Positions 1 to 7,665 of a DNA stretch of 64,000 nt are shown piece by piece. Positions within the stretch are counted from its first letter, which is position 1; each line of letters opens with the position of its first letter. Made by a program: the position numbers and the translations under genes. Where the stretch lies: NCBI GenBank assembly GCA_903863935.1, contig CAIPDV010000074.1:1-64000 (forward strand), given 5' to 3'. Source of the stretch: an uncultured Bacteroidota bacterium (GTDB lineage Bacteria; Bacteroidota; Bacteroidia; JABEUT01). The notes under the pieces were generated by a model that saw nothing but the letters and a program-made list of their open reading frames with translations, was not told the origin of the DNA and did not search any database.

Positions 1-378
1 ATATAAAATTGAAACTGCCAATTAACTATGTATAACTATAGATTACTAATGAAAATACTATGTAATAAATATAAGGTCAACACAACTGTTATTTTTTAAC
101 GCATTGTAAATCATGCTTTTAAAAATATATTCTATAGTTAAATACTATAAAACATAGCTGTTTATAGCAAAAATAAGTATCCACTTTTTCATTTTGGCTA
201 TAAATATCCTTTTCTGTTTCCGGCACTTTTTCGTTCATTATAATATACCTCCTGCGCTTCATGCCTTCGTTAAAACTATGGCAGACAAAGAAAGCTTCGG
301 CGGTCAAAGCAAAAATAAACAAGGAAATGTATTTTCTGTAAAAGTAATTGACTTTCACATATCAAATTGATTATTTGT
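1..378. other. Gene-free, very AT-rich left edge
   Basis: I see no convincing gene here. A 79-codon reading frame on the minus strand (119-358) has no family signature. Part of its frame coincides with a decayed copy of the repeat found at 39.4-39.6 kb, so I do not call it a protein. A minus-strand TATTTTTG box (310-317) is the only promoter-like signal pointing left. Confidence 0.5.
8..200 (-). repeat. Decayed copy of the 39.4-39.6 kb small element
   Basis: Read on the minus strand, positions 200-150 match 39423-39470: both contain AAAATGAAAAAGTG followed by ATAC, a T-run and GCTATAAA. The far ends also match, with GTTATAC, then GTTAATTGG, then TTTAATTTTA-like sequence, at almost the same spacing (about 165-170 nt). 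The middle is poorly conserved. The reading frame starting MKKWILIFAI stops after 15 codons, so any protein is lost here. Homology rests on two matching ends at equal spacing in AT-rich DNA and is therefore tentative. Confidence 0.4.
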
Positions 379-386
379 TATTTTTG
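379..386 (+). promoter_or_regulatory. -7 box TATTTTTG before the GloVer-repeat gene
   Basis: This Bacteroidota-type -7 element lies 20 nt before ATG 407. It overlaps an in-frame GTG at 386, which argues against using that GTG as the start. Confidence 0.5.
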
Positions 387-406
387 TGAAGTATAAAACT
401 CAGGCT

Positions 407-1825
407 ATGAAGAAATTACGATTATTGGTTTGCGGGATATTATTCTTGGGTATTGGAGTCGGGAAGGGGCAGTATACGGTGTTGCATAATTTTAATGATA
501 CAAATGGAGCAACTCCAATGTATGGCCCTTTGCTTCTTTCGGGAAACGTATTGTATGGAATGACGTGGTTAGGTGGGGCAACTAATGTTGGTGTTGTTTT
601 TTCAATTCATATTGATGGAAGCGGATTTAAAGATCTGCTTGAATTTAATAATATTGATGGTAGATTACCCACCGGGGCTTTAATAATTTCAGGAAAAAAA
701 TTATTTGGAATGACAGCCGGTGGAGGCCCGAATGGCAATGTTTTTACAATTGATACGAATGGAGGCAATTATAAAAATATTTTAAATGTATCTGTGGCAC
801 GCGGCTTTGATCCATTTGGAACTTTAGCACTTTCGGGGAACAAGTTATTCGGGATGACAAGTATTGGAGGACTTTATAATGACGGTAACATATTTGCAGT
901 CGATACTGATGGCAGTGCGGCTAAGGATCTGTTTGATTTCAATAATTCGGATGGCGGAGGCCCTCACGGCGCTGTTACTATATACAAAAATAAGTTATAT
1001 GGAATGGCCGGAAGCGGTGGGGCAAAAAATAAAGGTGTAATTTTTTCGTTAGATTCCAATGGTAATAATTATAAAGTACTTCTGAATTTTAACGATACAA
1101 ATGGTGCATCGCCAGCAGGTTCATTAACTTTATCAGGGAAAAAATTATATGGAATGACCAAAGGCGGTGGGGTAAACGCTTGGGGGCTTATTTTTTCGAT
1201 TGATACAAATGGGCTGAACTATCATGATCTCTTTGATTTTAATTTAACAAACGGCGCAGGCCCATATGGTTCTTTAACTATTACTGACAGTATGTTATTT
1301 GGTATGTCTTGGTATGGGGCAGGACATGGCAGCGGTAACATTTTTTCTATTGATACAAACGGAAACTATTTTTCTGACTTATATGATTTTAATTCCGCTA
1401 CCGGGTGGCAACCAACAGGTGATATAACTAAATTGGGAAATGTGTTATATGGAATGACAAATACAGGAGGAACTTATGGCAAAGGAGTTGTTTTTAGATT
1501 CAAGGATACTTCCATGACTACTTCAATTCATCAGTTGTCATCAAGTTGTATGCGCATATATGTTTACCCCAACCCATCCTCTGGCATTTTCACTTTATCA
1601 CTCAGTAATCCCTCAGATATTGCGGGAGTGCAAACGAGGGTTGAAGTTTATAATGTTTTAGGAGAGAAAGTGCAGACCTCATCCCTTCCTTCTCCTTTGG
1701 GAGAAGGCGCCTCTTTTACCTATACCCTCAACATTTCCTCGGAACCCAACGGGGTTTATTTTTATAAAGTAGTTGCGGCGGATGGGACGATTTTGAATAC
1801 CGGGAAAATGGTAGTTGAGAAATAG
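407..1825 (+). CDS. Secreted GloVer-repeat protein with T9SS sorting domain
   Basis: A 472-residue secreted protein. It has an N-terminal signal peptide (MKKLRLLVCG...). About eight tandem repeats of some 45 residues follow, each with an LYGMT or LFGMT core, GG, then IFSIDTNG-like strands and a DFN motif. These match the choice-of-anchor/GloVer repeat family (TIGR03803-like), which is predicted to form a beta-propeller-like array. The C-terminus starts VYPNPSSGIFTL, the hallmark of a type A T9SS sorting domain, so export to the cell surface is likely. A palindromic repeat interrupts this domain in frame near residues 426-437 (SLPSPLGEG). The ligand is unknown. ATG 407 is chosen over GTG 386 because the promoter box overlaps the GTG. 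Confidence 0.8.
   Translation: MKKLRLLVCGILFLGIGVGKGQYTVLHNFNDTNGATPMYGPLLLSGNVLYGMTWLGGATNVGVVFSIHIDGSGFKDLLEFNNIDGRLPTGALIISGKKLFGMTAGGGPNGNVFTIDTNGGNYKNILNVSVARGFDPFGTLALSGNKLFGMTSIGGLYNDGNIFAVDTDGSAAKDLFDFNNSDGGGPHGAVTIYKNKLYGMAGSGGAKNKGVIFSLDSNGNNYKVLLNFNDTNGASPAGSLTLSGKKLYGMTKGGGVNAWGLIFSIDTNGLNYHDLFDFNLTNGAGPYGSLTITDSMLFGMSWYGAGHGSGNIFSIDTNGNYFSDLYDFNSATGWQPTGDITKLGNVLYGMTNTGGTYGKGVVFRFKDTSMTTSIHQLSSSCMRIYVYPNPSSGIFTLSLSNPSDIAGVQTRVEVYNVLGEKVQTSSLPSPLGEGASFTYTLNISSEPNGVYFYKVVAADGTILNTGKMVVEK
1681..1712. repeat. Palindromic repeat, CTCC/GGAG family, inside a gene
   Basis: Positions 1688-1707 read CCTTCTCCTTTGGGAGAAGG, a near-perfect palindrome. The element sits in frame in the T9SS sorting domain and adds a Ser-Leu-Pro-Ser-Pro-Leu-Gly-Glu-Gly stretch between two conserved beta strands. 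Confidence 0.55.
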
Positions 1826-1854
1826 AAACTGAAGTTATAATCAAACCAGTCAGG

Positions 1855-3279
1855 TTGAAAAAACAAGCTATAATACTCGTTGTTGGAATATGTGTTTCCT
1901 GGGCAGTTATGGCCCAGTCGGATTATGTGAATACCTCCGTTGTTCAGCCTGAGATTACTAAGGGTCACCGCCATCACCGGGCTTCGGCATACGATACCAA
2001 TGCTGTATATTTTAATAAATGGAAAATAAATATAATTGCAGATATTGGATATAGTAATATTGACCAATACTTGACAGGTTCCTATAACGTGCCTGGTATT
2101 TTGGGAAATATCAATCCAGCATATACTGACATAATTTCACCTACATTTAATTTTTCTGCCAGTTACGGTTTTACTGAAAAAAGTGCACTGGGCTTTAATT
2201 GCAGCTTTGCAAGGGAGTATATAAACCCGACACCTTCTTATTCGGGTATAGATGCCGGCAGTTTATCAATGTTTACAACTCGGTTACGCTACATGCATTG
2301 CATCCGTACTTGGAGGTTCTTATATTATGGAGTTGAATGGGGTATATCGTTTATACAAGGCAACTTGCAGGCCTCTATGTTAACTACTTATTTTCCTTCT
2401 CAGGAGATCTTATTAAAACCCTCGGCAGGTTGGTTTGCCGGTTTCCGTTATCCTTTAGCACCCAATCTTTGGATTCATTATGAGATACAGGAAGGAGTAC
2501 CTCTTGTTAGCAATATGGCCAGCTTTTATGTTGGTGAAGGTTTCGGATTGAATTATTGTTTTGATACGCGTAATAATTACCATAAACCCGTAAAAATAGA
2601 CCCTGCACTAGGCCCGGTAAAACTTGTAACCAATGAAGACAGGCTTGCCTATAAAGATTTCCGAATAAAAGATACTATTAAATATTTGAGCAAACATAAA
2701 AGGTCTGTTTATGATAGTTTAAACCCCTATTATAACAAGGGAAAATGGAGTGTGAGTGCAGATTTTGGGAATAGCAGCATAGAAGGAGCTATTTCCAGTA
2801 ATTACGGTACTTTGCATTCAAACTATAATCAAACGATATACCCTCCTTTTAGCTTAGCTGTTGATTATGGAGTAGGTCCCAAACATTCGTTTGGTTTGGA
2901 TGTATTATATGAACGAGTTAATTATTATGAACATTCGGGCTCTGCTTATTATTCGCAGGGGAGTGTTGCAGTTTTTCTGATGGAGGTTCGGTATGTGCAT
3001 TGTATGTGGTCTTGGAAGTACTTCTACTATGGAGCCAAAATGGGGTATGCCATATTAAACCCCCAGTGCAATACGAGCATCTTTTATGGAGGTTCTTCTG
3101 CTATACTACCGCAGATTACTATTAGTGCCGGGGCCTTTGTAGGTGTAAGGGTTCCGATAACTGAAGCATTTTCATTTCACGGGGAAACGGATTTTACCGG
3201 TCCGATAGCCTCGGTAGATATCGGTGTAAATTACCGTTTTAAAGCAAAAAGAGCAAGAAAGAATCAGGTAATTAACTAA
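1855..3279 (+). CDS. Outer-membrane beta-barrel protein, internally duplicated
   Basis: A 474-residue protein starting at TTG 1855, with signal peptide MKKQAIILVVGICVSWAVMA. The mature part consists of two homologous halves (about residues 50-245 and 295-465). Matching blocks are RLRYMHCIRTWRFLYYGVEW versus EVRYVHCMWSWKYFYYGAKM, and GFRYPLAPNLWIHYE versus GVRVPITEAFSFHGE. Alternating aromatic strands suggest outer-membrane beta-barrels. A basic, Lys/Asp-rich linker (about 250-295) joins the halves. It follows the GloVer-repeat gene by 29 nt and may be co-transcribed. It ends 4 nt inside the convergent lipoprotein gene. Function unknown. Confidence 0.65.
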   Translation: MKKQAIILVVGICVSWAVMAQSDYVNTSVVQPEITKGHRHHRASAYDTNAVYFNKWKINIIADIGYSNIDQYLTGSYNVPGILGNINPAYTDIISPTFNFSASYGFTEKSALGFNCSFAREYINPTPSYSGIDAGSLSMFTTRLRYMHCIRTWRFLYYGVEWGISFIQGNLQASMLTTYFPSQEILLKPSAGWFAGFRYPLAPNLWIHYEIQEGVPLVSNMASFYVGEGFGLNYCFDTRNNYHKPVKIDPALGPVKLVTNEDRLAYKDFRIKDTIKYLSKHKRSVYDSLNPYYNKGKWSVSADFGNSSIEGAISSNYGTLHSNYNQTIYPPFSLAVDYGVGPKHSFGLDVLYERVNYYEHSGSAYYSQGSVAVFLMEVRYVHCMWSWKYFYYGAKMGYAILNPQCNTSIFYGGSSAILPQITISAGAFVGVRVPITEAFSFHGETDFTGPIASVDIGVNYRFKAKRARKNQVIN

Positions 3280-3815
3280 TGACAGGCATAAACCGTAGGA
3301 GTGGTCAGCACATTGCTTTTATGACCTGCACGGTCGTAAATCCACACACCAAATTGCAGTTGATATGTATTATGTTGTGGCAATGTATAATTACCAAGGT
3401 ATTGTATTAAATTTTCCAGATTTATTTGAATGATTCCGTTAAGGGCCTTATTTGTTCCAGAAGGGGTAATATAAGGGATGCGGTAATTATAAGTAATAAC
3501 GCTATCGCCCGAAGTGGTAAGTACTTTTAAGGTATCATATTTCCCAGTAGTAGTATTATAAATAAGTGGAAGGATGTAAAAATCGCTTGGGGCACTTGGA
3601 TCGGCTTGCGGGTAGCCGATATCACCATCGCCATCAGTAAAGTTAACCCGTAAATAAGCGGAGTCGGTTTTAACACCCGAACAGAATGCCTGGAAATTAT
3701 TGTAGGTAATAGCAGGAATGATTGAATAGTTTTCCTTCTTCACGCATGACGAATAGAGAAGCCCTAATAAGCAGGCAATTGAAAGAACTCCTAAATATTT
3801 AACTGTTTTATTCAT
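3276..3815 (-). CDS. Lipoprotein of unknown function
   Basis: 179 residues. The N-terminus MNKTVKYLGVLSIACLLGLL leads into a lipobox ending YSSC, then VKKENYS, so it is a lipoprotein. The mature part has NFTDGDGDIGYPQ, an acidic calcium-loop-like motif common in small Bacteroidota lipoproteins, followed by beta-rich sequence ending in YDRAGHKSN. The frame is open up to 3860, but the internal ATG at 3815 is preferred: it sits directly before the signal peptide and just after a minus-strand -7 box. Its 3' end overlaps the barrel gene by 4 nt. Confidence 0.7.
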   Translation of the reverse strand: MNKTVKYLGVLSIACLLGLLYSSCVKKENYSIIPAITYNNFQAFCSGVKTDSAYLRVNFTDGDGDIGYPQADPSAPSDFYILPLIYNTTTGKYDTLKVLTTSGDSVITYNYRIPYITPSGTNKALNGIIQINLENLIQYLGNYTLPQHNTYQLQFGVWIYDRAGHKSNVLTTPTVYACH

Positions 3816-3822
3816 TCCATTG

Positions 3823-3830
3823 CAAATATA
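3823..3830 (-). promoter_or_regulatory. -7 box TATATTTG for the lipoprotein gene
   Basis: Eight nt upstream of ATG 3815 on the minus strand. Together with the plus-strand box at 3836-3843 it makes a very compact divergent promoter region. Confidence 0.55.
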
Positions 3831-3835
3831 GGTAT

Positions 3836-3843
3836 TATTTTTG
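3836..3843 (+). promoter_or_regulatory. -7 box TATTTTTG for the LuxE-like gene
   Basis: Only 8 nt separate the box from ATG 3852, so the mRNA leader must be almost absent. Confidence 0.5.
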
Positions 3844-3851
3844 AGCACCTT

Positions 3852-4868
3852 ATGAATCATAACGCGTTAAAGGATAAAATATTTGACCAACATTCCGAAG
3901 CAGGGTTTAATAAACTGGCTTTGGAGATGTTCCATTACCAGTTTGAAAACAACAAGGTGTATCATGAATATGTAAAGGCATTAGGCGTTGATGTATCCAG
4001 CATTTTAAAACTTACCGAAATACCATTTTTACCTATTCGGTTTTTTAAGTCGCATAAAGTGGTTTGTGGCGATGGTGATAGTTTTGATGTGGTTTTTAAA
4101 AGCAGCACTACCACAGGGGCTATTCCTTCCCAACATTTTGTAAAGGATATTGAACTATATAAAAAGAGCTTCCGCAAAGGGGTTGCTGATTTTTATGGCG
4201 ATGTAAGACAGTATTACATACTGGCACTTTTGCCGTCTTATTTGGAAAAGGGCGATTCATCATTGGTGTACATGGTAAATGACCTTATAAAGGACAGCCA
4301 TCATTCAGGCAGTGGCTTCTACATGCACAATTACCTTGAACTGGCAGATAAAATAAAGGAGAATGAAGCAAGCGGCCAAAAGACATTTCTGATTGGGGTT
4401 ACCTATGCTTTATTGAAATTAGCCGAGGAGTATCCAATAGAATTAAAGAATACCATTGTTATGGAAACCGGGGGAATGAAGGGAAGAAGGGAAGAGCTTA
4501 CCAGGCTTGAGGTACATGAAATTTTAACCAATGCTTTTAAAACAGATCTTATTCACTCGGAATATGGAATGACAGAGTTACTCTCACAAGCATATTCCAA
4601 AGGGAAAGGCATATTCGAGTGTGTTCCTTGGATGAAGGTTTTAATAAGGGATGTGTATGATCCGTTTAATATAGTAGAAAGTAGAAAGTGGAAAGTGGAA
4701 AGTTGGAAAGGGGCAATTAATATAATTGACCTGGCAAATATTCATTCCTGTTCGTTTATTGCAACCGATGATTTGGGGGTTCTGTATCAGAATAATGATT
4801 TTGAAGTAGTTGGAAGATTGGATAGCAGCGACTTACGGGGCTGTAATATAATGGCATCAGAACTATGA
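3852..4868 (+). CDS. LuxE-like acyl-protein synthetase
   Basis: A 338-residue protein of the LuxE/acyl-protein synthetase branch of the adenylate-forming superfamily. Members activate fatty acids or other carboxylates as acyl-AMP and pass them to a thiol. Visible motifs are the Ser/Thr/Gly-rich loop KSSTTTGAIPSQH near residue 80, METGGMKGRREELTR near 205, HSEYGMTELLSQAYS near 235, ATDDLG and GRLDSSDLRGCN near the end. In many Bacteroidota such proteins sit beside acyl-CoA reductase (LuxC-like) genes, but none is seen here. Residues 275-287 (ESRKWKVESWKG) are encoded by a heptad DNA repeat and look inserted between otherwise conserved blocks. The last codons and stop fall inside the left arm of the following hairpin. 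Confidence 0.75.
   Translation: MNHNALKDKIFDQHSEAGFNKLALEMFHYQFENNKVYHEYVKALGVDVSSILKLTEIPFLPIRFFKSHKVVCGDGDSFDVVFKSSTTTGAIPSQHFVKDIELYKKSFRKGVADFYGDVRQYYILALLPSYLEKGDSSLVYMVNDLIKDSHHSGSGFYMHNYLELADKIKENEASGQKTFLIGVTYALLKLAEEYPIELKNTIVMETGGMKGRREELTRLEVHEILTNAFKTDLIHSEYGMTELLSQAYSKGKGIFECVPWMKVLIRDVYDPFNIVESRKWKVESWKGAINIIDLANIHSCSFIATDDLGVLYQNNDFEVVGRLDSSDLRGCNIMASEL
4674..4710 (+). repeat. Heptad repeat run inside the LuxE-like gene
   Basis: Four units in register read GTAGAAA, GTAGAAA, GTGGAAA, GTGGAAA, then a drifted GTTGGAAAG. The run is translated in frame as the ESRKWKVESWKG segment. It resembles one arm of the heptad hairpins found between genes elsewhere in the window. Confidence 0.7.
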
Positions 4869-4947
4869 ACTATAAACTATGAACGATTATCCATGGAGTA
4901 TTTGTGGAGTTTTGGTCCATAGTTCATAGTTTATAGTTCATAGTTCT
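4859..4947. repeat. Heptad-stem hairpin before guaB, perfect 26-bp arms
   Basis: Left arm 4859-4884 and right arm 4922-4947 are perfect reverse complements over 26 nt, with a 37-nt loop. The arms are built of the heptads GAACTAT, GAACTAT, AAACTAT, GAAC. The left arm supplies the stop codon of the LuxE-like gene. The right arm ends 12 nt before the guaB -7 box. There is no T-tract, so it is not an ordinary terminator. Confidence 0.85.
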
Positions 4948-4958
4948 GTTCTTTTCGT

Positions 4959-4966
4959 TATATTTG
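4959..4966 (+). promoter_or_regulatory. -7 box TATATTTG for guaB
   Basis: Located 13 nt before the GTG start at 4980. No clear -33 TTTG at the ideal 19-nt spacing. Confidence 0.55.
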
Positions 4967-4979
4967 CAAAAGTTTTGAC

Positions 4980-6449
4980 GTGAAATCATTAGATGATAAA
5001 TTTACCGAAGAAGGTCTCACATACGATGACGTTCTTTTGGTTCCAGCCTATTCCGACGTACTTCCAAGAGAAACGAATATAGTTTCTTCCTTTACCCGGA
5101 ATATCTCCATTAATGTACCAATTTTAACCGCTGCCATGGACACGGTTACCGAATACAAAATGGCTATTGCAATTGCCGGACAGGGAGGCATTGGAGTGCT
5201 CCATAAAAACATGACTATAGCCCAGCAAGCAGAACAAGTGCGCAGGGTAAAGCGTTATGAGAGTGGAATGATTCAAGACCCTATAACTGTTTTAGAATCA
5301 GCTAAAGTAGGTGATGCACTTAAACTAATGCGTGATAATAAAATCGGAGGGATTCCGGTGGTTACTTCCAAGCACAGGTTGGTAGGGATTGTCACCAACC
5401 GCGACCTGCGTTTTGAGAAGGTGATGAGCCGCGAAATTAAGGAGGTGATGACCAAAGATCAGATTATTACTGCCAAAAAAGGAATTGATCTCAGCAAGGC
5501 CGAACAGATACTTCAGAAATATAAAATTGAAAAGCTCCCTGTAATAGATAATGATGGAAAACTTGTTGGTTTAATCACTTACAAGGACATCATGAAAATT
5601 CACCTTCACCCAAATGCCTGTAAAGATGAATTCGGTCGTTTAAGGGTGGCAGCAGCCGTAGGCGTTACTGCCGATATGCTCCAACGTGCCGAGGCACTCG
5701 TAAAAGCTGGTGTCGATGCAATTATAGTAGATACTGCACACGGACATTCCAAAAGGGTTATTGAAGAGGTTAAAAAGTTAAAAACCAAGTTCCCGAAACT
5801 GGATGTAATTGCAGGAAATGTAGCTACCGGAGAAGCCGCTGTGGCTTTAGCCAAAGCAGGTGTAGATGGTGTTAAGGTAGGTATCGGACCGGGTTCAATT
5901 TGTACAACACGTATTATAGCAGGTATTGGTGTTCCGCAGTTGACTGCGGTTTATAATGTAGCTAAGGCCTTGAAAAGTTATAAAATCCCAATTATTGCCG
6001 ATGGTGGCATCCGTTATACAGGCGATATTACCAAAGCTATTGCTGCAGGGGCATCTACAGTGATGATTGGCTCTTTATTTGCGGGGGTGGAAGAATCCCC
6101 TGGCGAGACTATCATTTACGAAGGAAGAAGATTTAAAACCTATCGTGGAATGGGCTCATTGGAGGCTATGCAACATGGCTCAAAGGACCGTTATTTCCAG
6201 GATGCTGAAGATGATATTAAAAAATTAGTTCCCGAAGGAATATCCGGACGGGTTCCATATAAAGGCACCATGGCCGAGGTGATTTACCAGTTAGTTGGTG
6301 GATTACGCGCAGGTATGGGCTATTGCGGAGCTAAAAACATTAAAGCATTGCAGCAGGCAAAATTCATACGTATATCTCCTGCAGGGGTTGCCGAAAGCCA
6401 TCCACACGATATCTTTATTACCAGCGAAGCTCCGAATTATAGCCGCTAA
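4980..6449 (+). CDS. guaB: Inosine-5'-monophosphate dehydrogenase
   Basis: Oxidises IMP to XMP with NAD+, the committed step of guanine nucleotide synthesis, in the cytosol. 489 residues, normal for the family. The TIM barrel opens with [21 protein letters not shown] pair occupies about residues 95-205. The catalytic loop GPGSICTTR carries the nucleophile Cys308. The flap region includes RYFQDAEDD and GVPYKG-like sequence, and [10 protein letters not shown] and GSLFAG bind phosphate. The start is GTG at 4980, directly followed by KSLDDKF as in relatives. It stands downstream of a heptad hairpin and 87 nt before trmH. Confidence 0.97.
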   Translation: MKSLDDKFTEEGLTYDDVLLVPAYSDVLPRETNIVSSFTRNISINVPILTAAMDTVTEYKMAIAIAGQGGIGVLHKNMTIAQQAEQVRRVKRYESGMIQDPITVLESAKVGDALKLMRDNKIGGIPVVTSKHRLVGIVTNRDLRFEKVMSREIKEVMTKDQIITAKKGIDLSKAEQILQKYKIEKLPVIDNDGKLVGLITYKDIMKIHLHPNACKDEFGRLRVAAAVGVTADMLQRAEALVKAGVDAIIVDTAHGHSKRVIEEVKKLKTKFPKLDVIAGNVATGEAAVALAKAGVDGVKVGIGPGSICTTRIIAGIGVPQLTAVYNVAKALKSYKIPIIADGGIRYTGDITKAIAAGASTVMIGSLFAGVEESPGETIIYEGRRFKTYRGMGSLEAMQHGSKDRYFQDAEDDIKKLVPEGISGRVPYKGTMAEVIYQLVGGLRAGMGYCGAKNIKALQQAKFIRISPAGVAESHPHDIFITSEAPNYSR

Positions 6450-6450
6450 A

Positions 6451-6533
6451 ATCAATGATAAACGATGAAGTATGCACTTCTTCTTAGCATGTAAAATTGC
6501 TTTCAGGTTATCGTTCATAACTCATCGTTCATA
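6451..6533. repeat. Imperfect heptad hairpin between guaB and trmH
   Basis: Left arm 6457-6474 and right arm 6516-6533 pair at 14 of 18 positions. The right side shows heptads TCATAAC, TCATCGT, TCATAGT running into the trmH start codon. It is a weaker, drifted relative of the 4859-4947 hairpin. Confidence 0.5.
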
Positions 6534-6536
6534 GTT

Positions 6537-7202
6537 ATGAAAACTAAACTCATTCAATACCTCTCCGGCTTTGTAACTGAAGCCCGCCTTAAACGCTTTG
6601 AAGAAGTTCTTGTTAACCGTACCCGGCATATTGCCATCGGCCTCGAAAACATTTACCAGCCACACAATGCAAGTGCCGTGCTGCGTTCCTGCGATTGTTT
6701 CGGCATACAGGATGTTCACATTATTGAAAACACCAATAAGTACACCTACAACCCTGATATATCGCTGGGTTCAGAAAAATGGCTAACACTTAACCGCTAT
6801 AACGAAGGAGAAAAAAGTCTTGATACCTGCATAAATTCATTAAAAAGTAAAGGCTATACCATTGCAGTTACTTCATTACACAAGGACAGCTACAATATTG
6901 AAAACCTGCCTTTGAATAATAAAACCGCATTATTTTTTGGAACTGAAATGCGCGGAGCTACTACAGAATTGGAAAGCAAAGCTGACATGTTTGTAAAAAT
7001 CCCAATGCTTGGATTTACTGAAAGCTTTAACATATCCGTTGCAGCCGCTTTAAGCATGTATGCTATTTCCTCCCGGTTACGAAAGGAAGAAATACCCTGG
7101 CAATTAAGCGAAGCCGATAAGCAGGAACTACGCCTGCAATGGCTTAGAAACACAATACCTAAAGTAGAATTACTGGAAAAAGATTTTATGGGTAAAGAAT
7201 AA
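6537..7202 (+). CDS. trmH: tRNA (guanosine-18-2'-O)-methyltransferase TrmH-like
   Basis: A SPOUT-class methyltransferase predicted to 2'-O-methylate G18 in the tRNA D-loop using S-adenosylmethionine. 221 residues, close to TrmH. Motif 1 is NASAVLRSCDCFG near residue 45 (Asn and the catalytic Arg are present). Motif 2 is FFGTEMRGAT near 135. Motif 3 is IPMLGFTESFNISVAAALSM near 160, forming the trefoil knot. The C-terminal helix is basic and acidic mixed, as in TrmH. A related rRNA 2'-O-methyltransferase cannot be fully excluded, but length and N-terminus favour TrmH. Confidence 0.88.
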   Translation: MKTKLIQYLSGFVTEARLKRFEEVLVNRTRHIAIGLENIYQPHNASAVLRSCDCFGIQDVHIIENTNKYTYNPDISLGSEKWLTLNRYNEGEKSLDTCINSLKSKGYTIAVTSLHKDSYNIENLPLNNKTALFFGTEMRGATTELESKADMFVKIPMLGFTESFNISVAAALSMYAISSRLRKEEIPWQLSEADKQELRLQWLRNTIPKVELLEKDFMGKE

Positions 7203-7251
7203 TTGCCTATTAAAGTATGTGATAAAGACATTCGTAATTCATAATTCTTAT

Positions 7252-7259
7252 TACCTTTG
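7252..7259 (+). promoter_or_regulatory. -7 box TACCTTTG for the THX gene
   Basis: Located 23 nt before ATG 7283. It gives the ribosomal protein gene its own promoter despite the short gap after trmH. Confidence 0.55.
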
Positions 7260-7282
7260 GCACTCTTAAAAATAAAATAACA

Positions 7283-7591
7283 ATGGGAAAAGGAGACAAA
7301 AGGTCACGTAAAGGAAAAATATGGAGAGGGTCTTATGGCAAAAGCCGTCCTAAGAAAGATACCACCAAACCAAAATATGTTGCAAAGCCAAAAGCTAAAA
7401 AAGCACCTGCAGCACCAGTAGAAGAAACATTATTTGAAGTTCCTGCAATTGAAGGAGCTGAAAAAGCAGTAAAACCTAAAAAAGCGGCTGCTCCTAAAAA
7501 GCCAAAGGTTGAAGGAGAGAAAAAAGTTGCAAAGCCTAAGAAGAAAGCAGACGCTCCAGAATCTGCAACCGAAGAAAAGACAGAAGAGTAA
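7283..7591 (+). CDS. 30S ribosomal protein THX with long basic tail
   Basis: The N-terminal 25 residues, [20 protein letters not shown], match the small ribosomal subunit protein THX, which sits at the head of the 30S subunit. THX is normally a very short basic peptide. Here the protein runs to 102 residues, with a low-complexity tail of Lys, Ala, Pro and Glu (repeated KPKKAA-like motifs, then an acidic EEKTEE end). Similar extensions occur in Bacteroidota. The gene has its own -7 box and a strong terminator directly behind it. Confidence 0.88.
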   Translation: MGKGDKRSRKGKIWRGSYGKSRPKKDTTKPKYVAKPKAKKAPAAPVEETLFEVPAIEGAEKAVKPKKAAAPKKPKVEGEKKVAKPKKKADAPESATEEKTEE

Positions 7592-7614
7592 TAATACTTC
7601 TCTTATATAAATTA

Positions 7615-7646
7615 AAAAGCCCCGCAAATGTTTGTGGGGCTTTTTA
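7615..7646. terminator. Bidirectional Rho-independent terminator
   Basis: An 11-bp stem (7618-7628 with 7631-7641, one G-U pair) with AGCCCCGCAAA as its left arm. It has A-runs on the left and a TTTTT run on the right, so it can stop both the THX gene and the convergent T9SS gene that ends at 7666. Confidence 0.9.
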
Positions 7647-7665
7647 TTTGGGACTGTTTATCTTT

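Noticed and set aside
119-358. 79-codon minus-strand frame
   Set aside because: No family signature, extreme AT bias, and its inner part is explained by the decayed small element.
6522-6719. Minus-strand frame in trmH
   Set aside because: Shadow of the well-supported methyltransferase gene on the plus strand.
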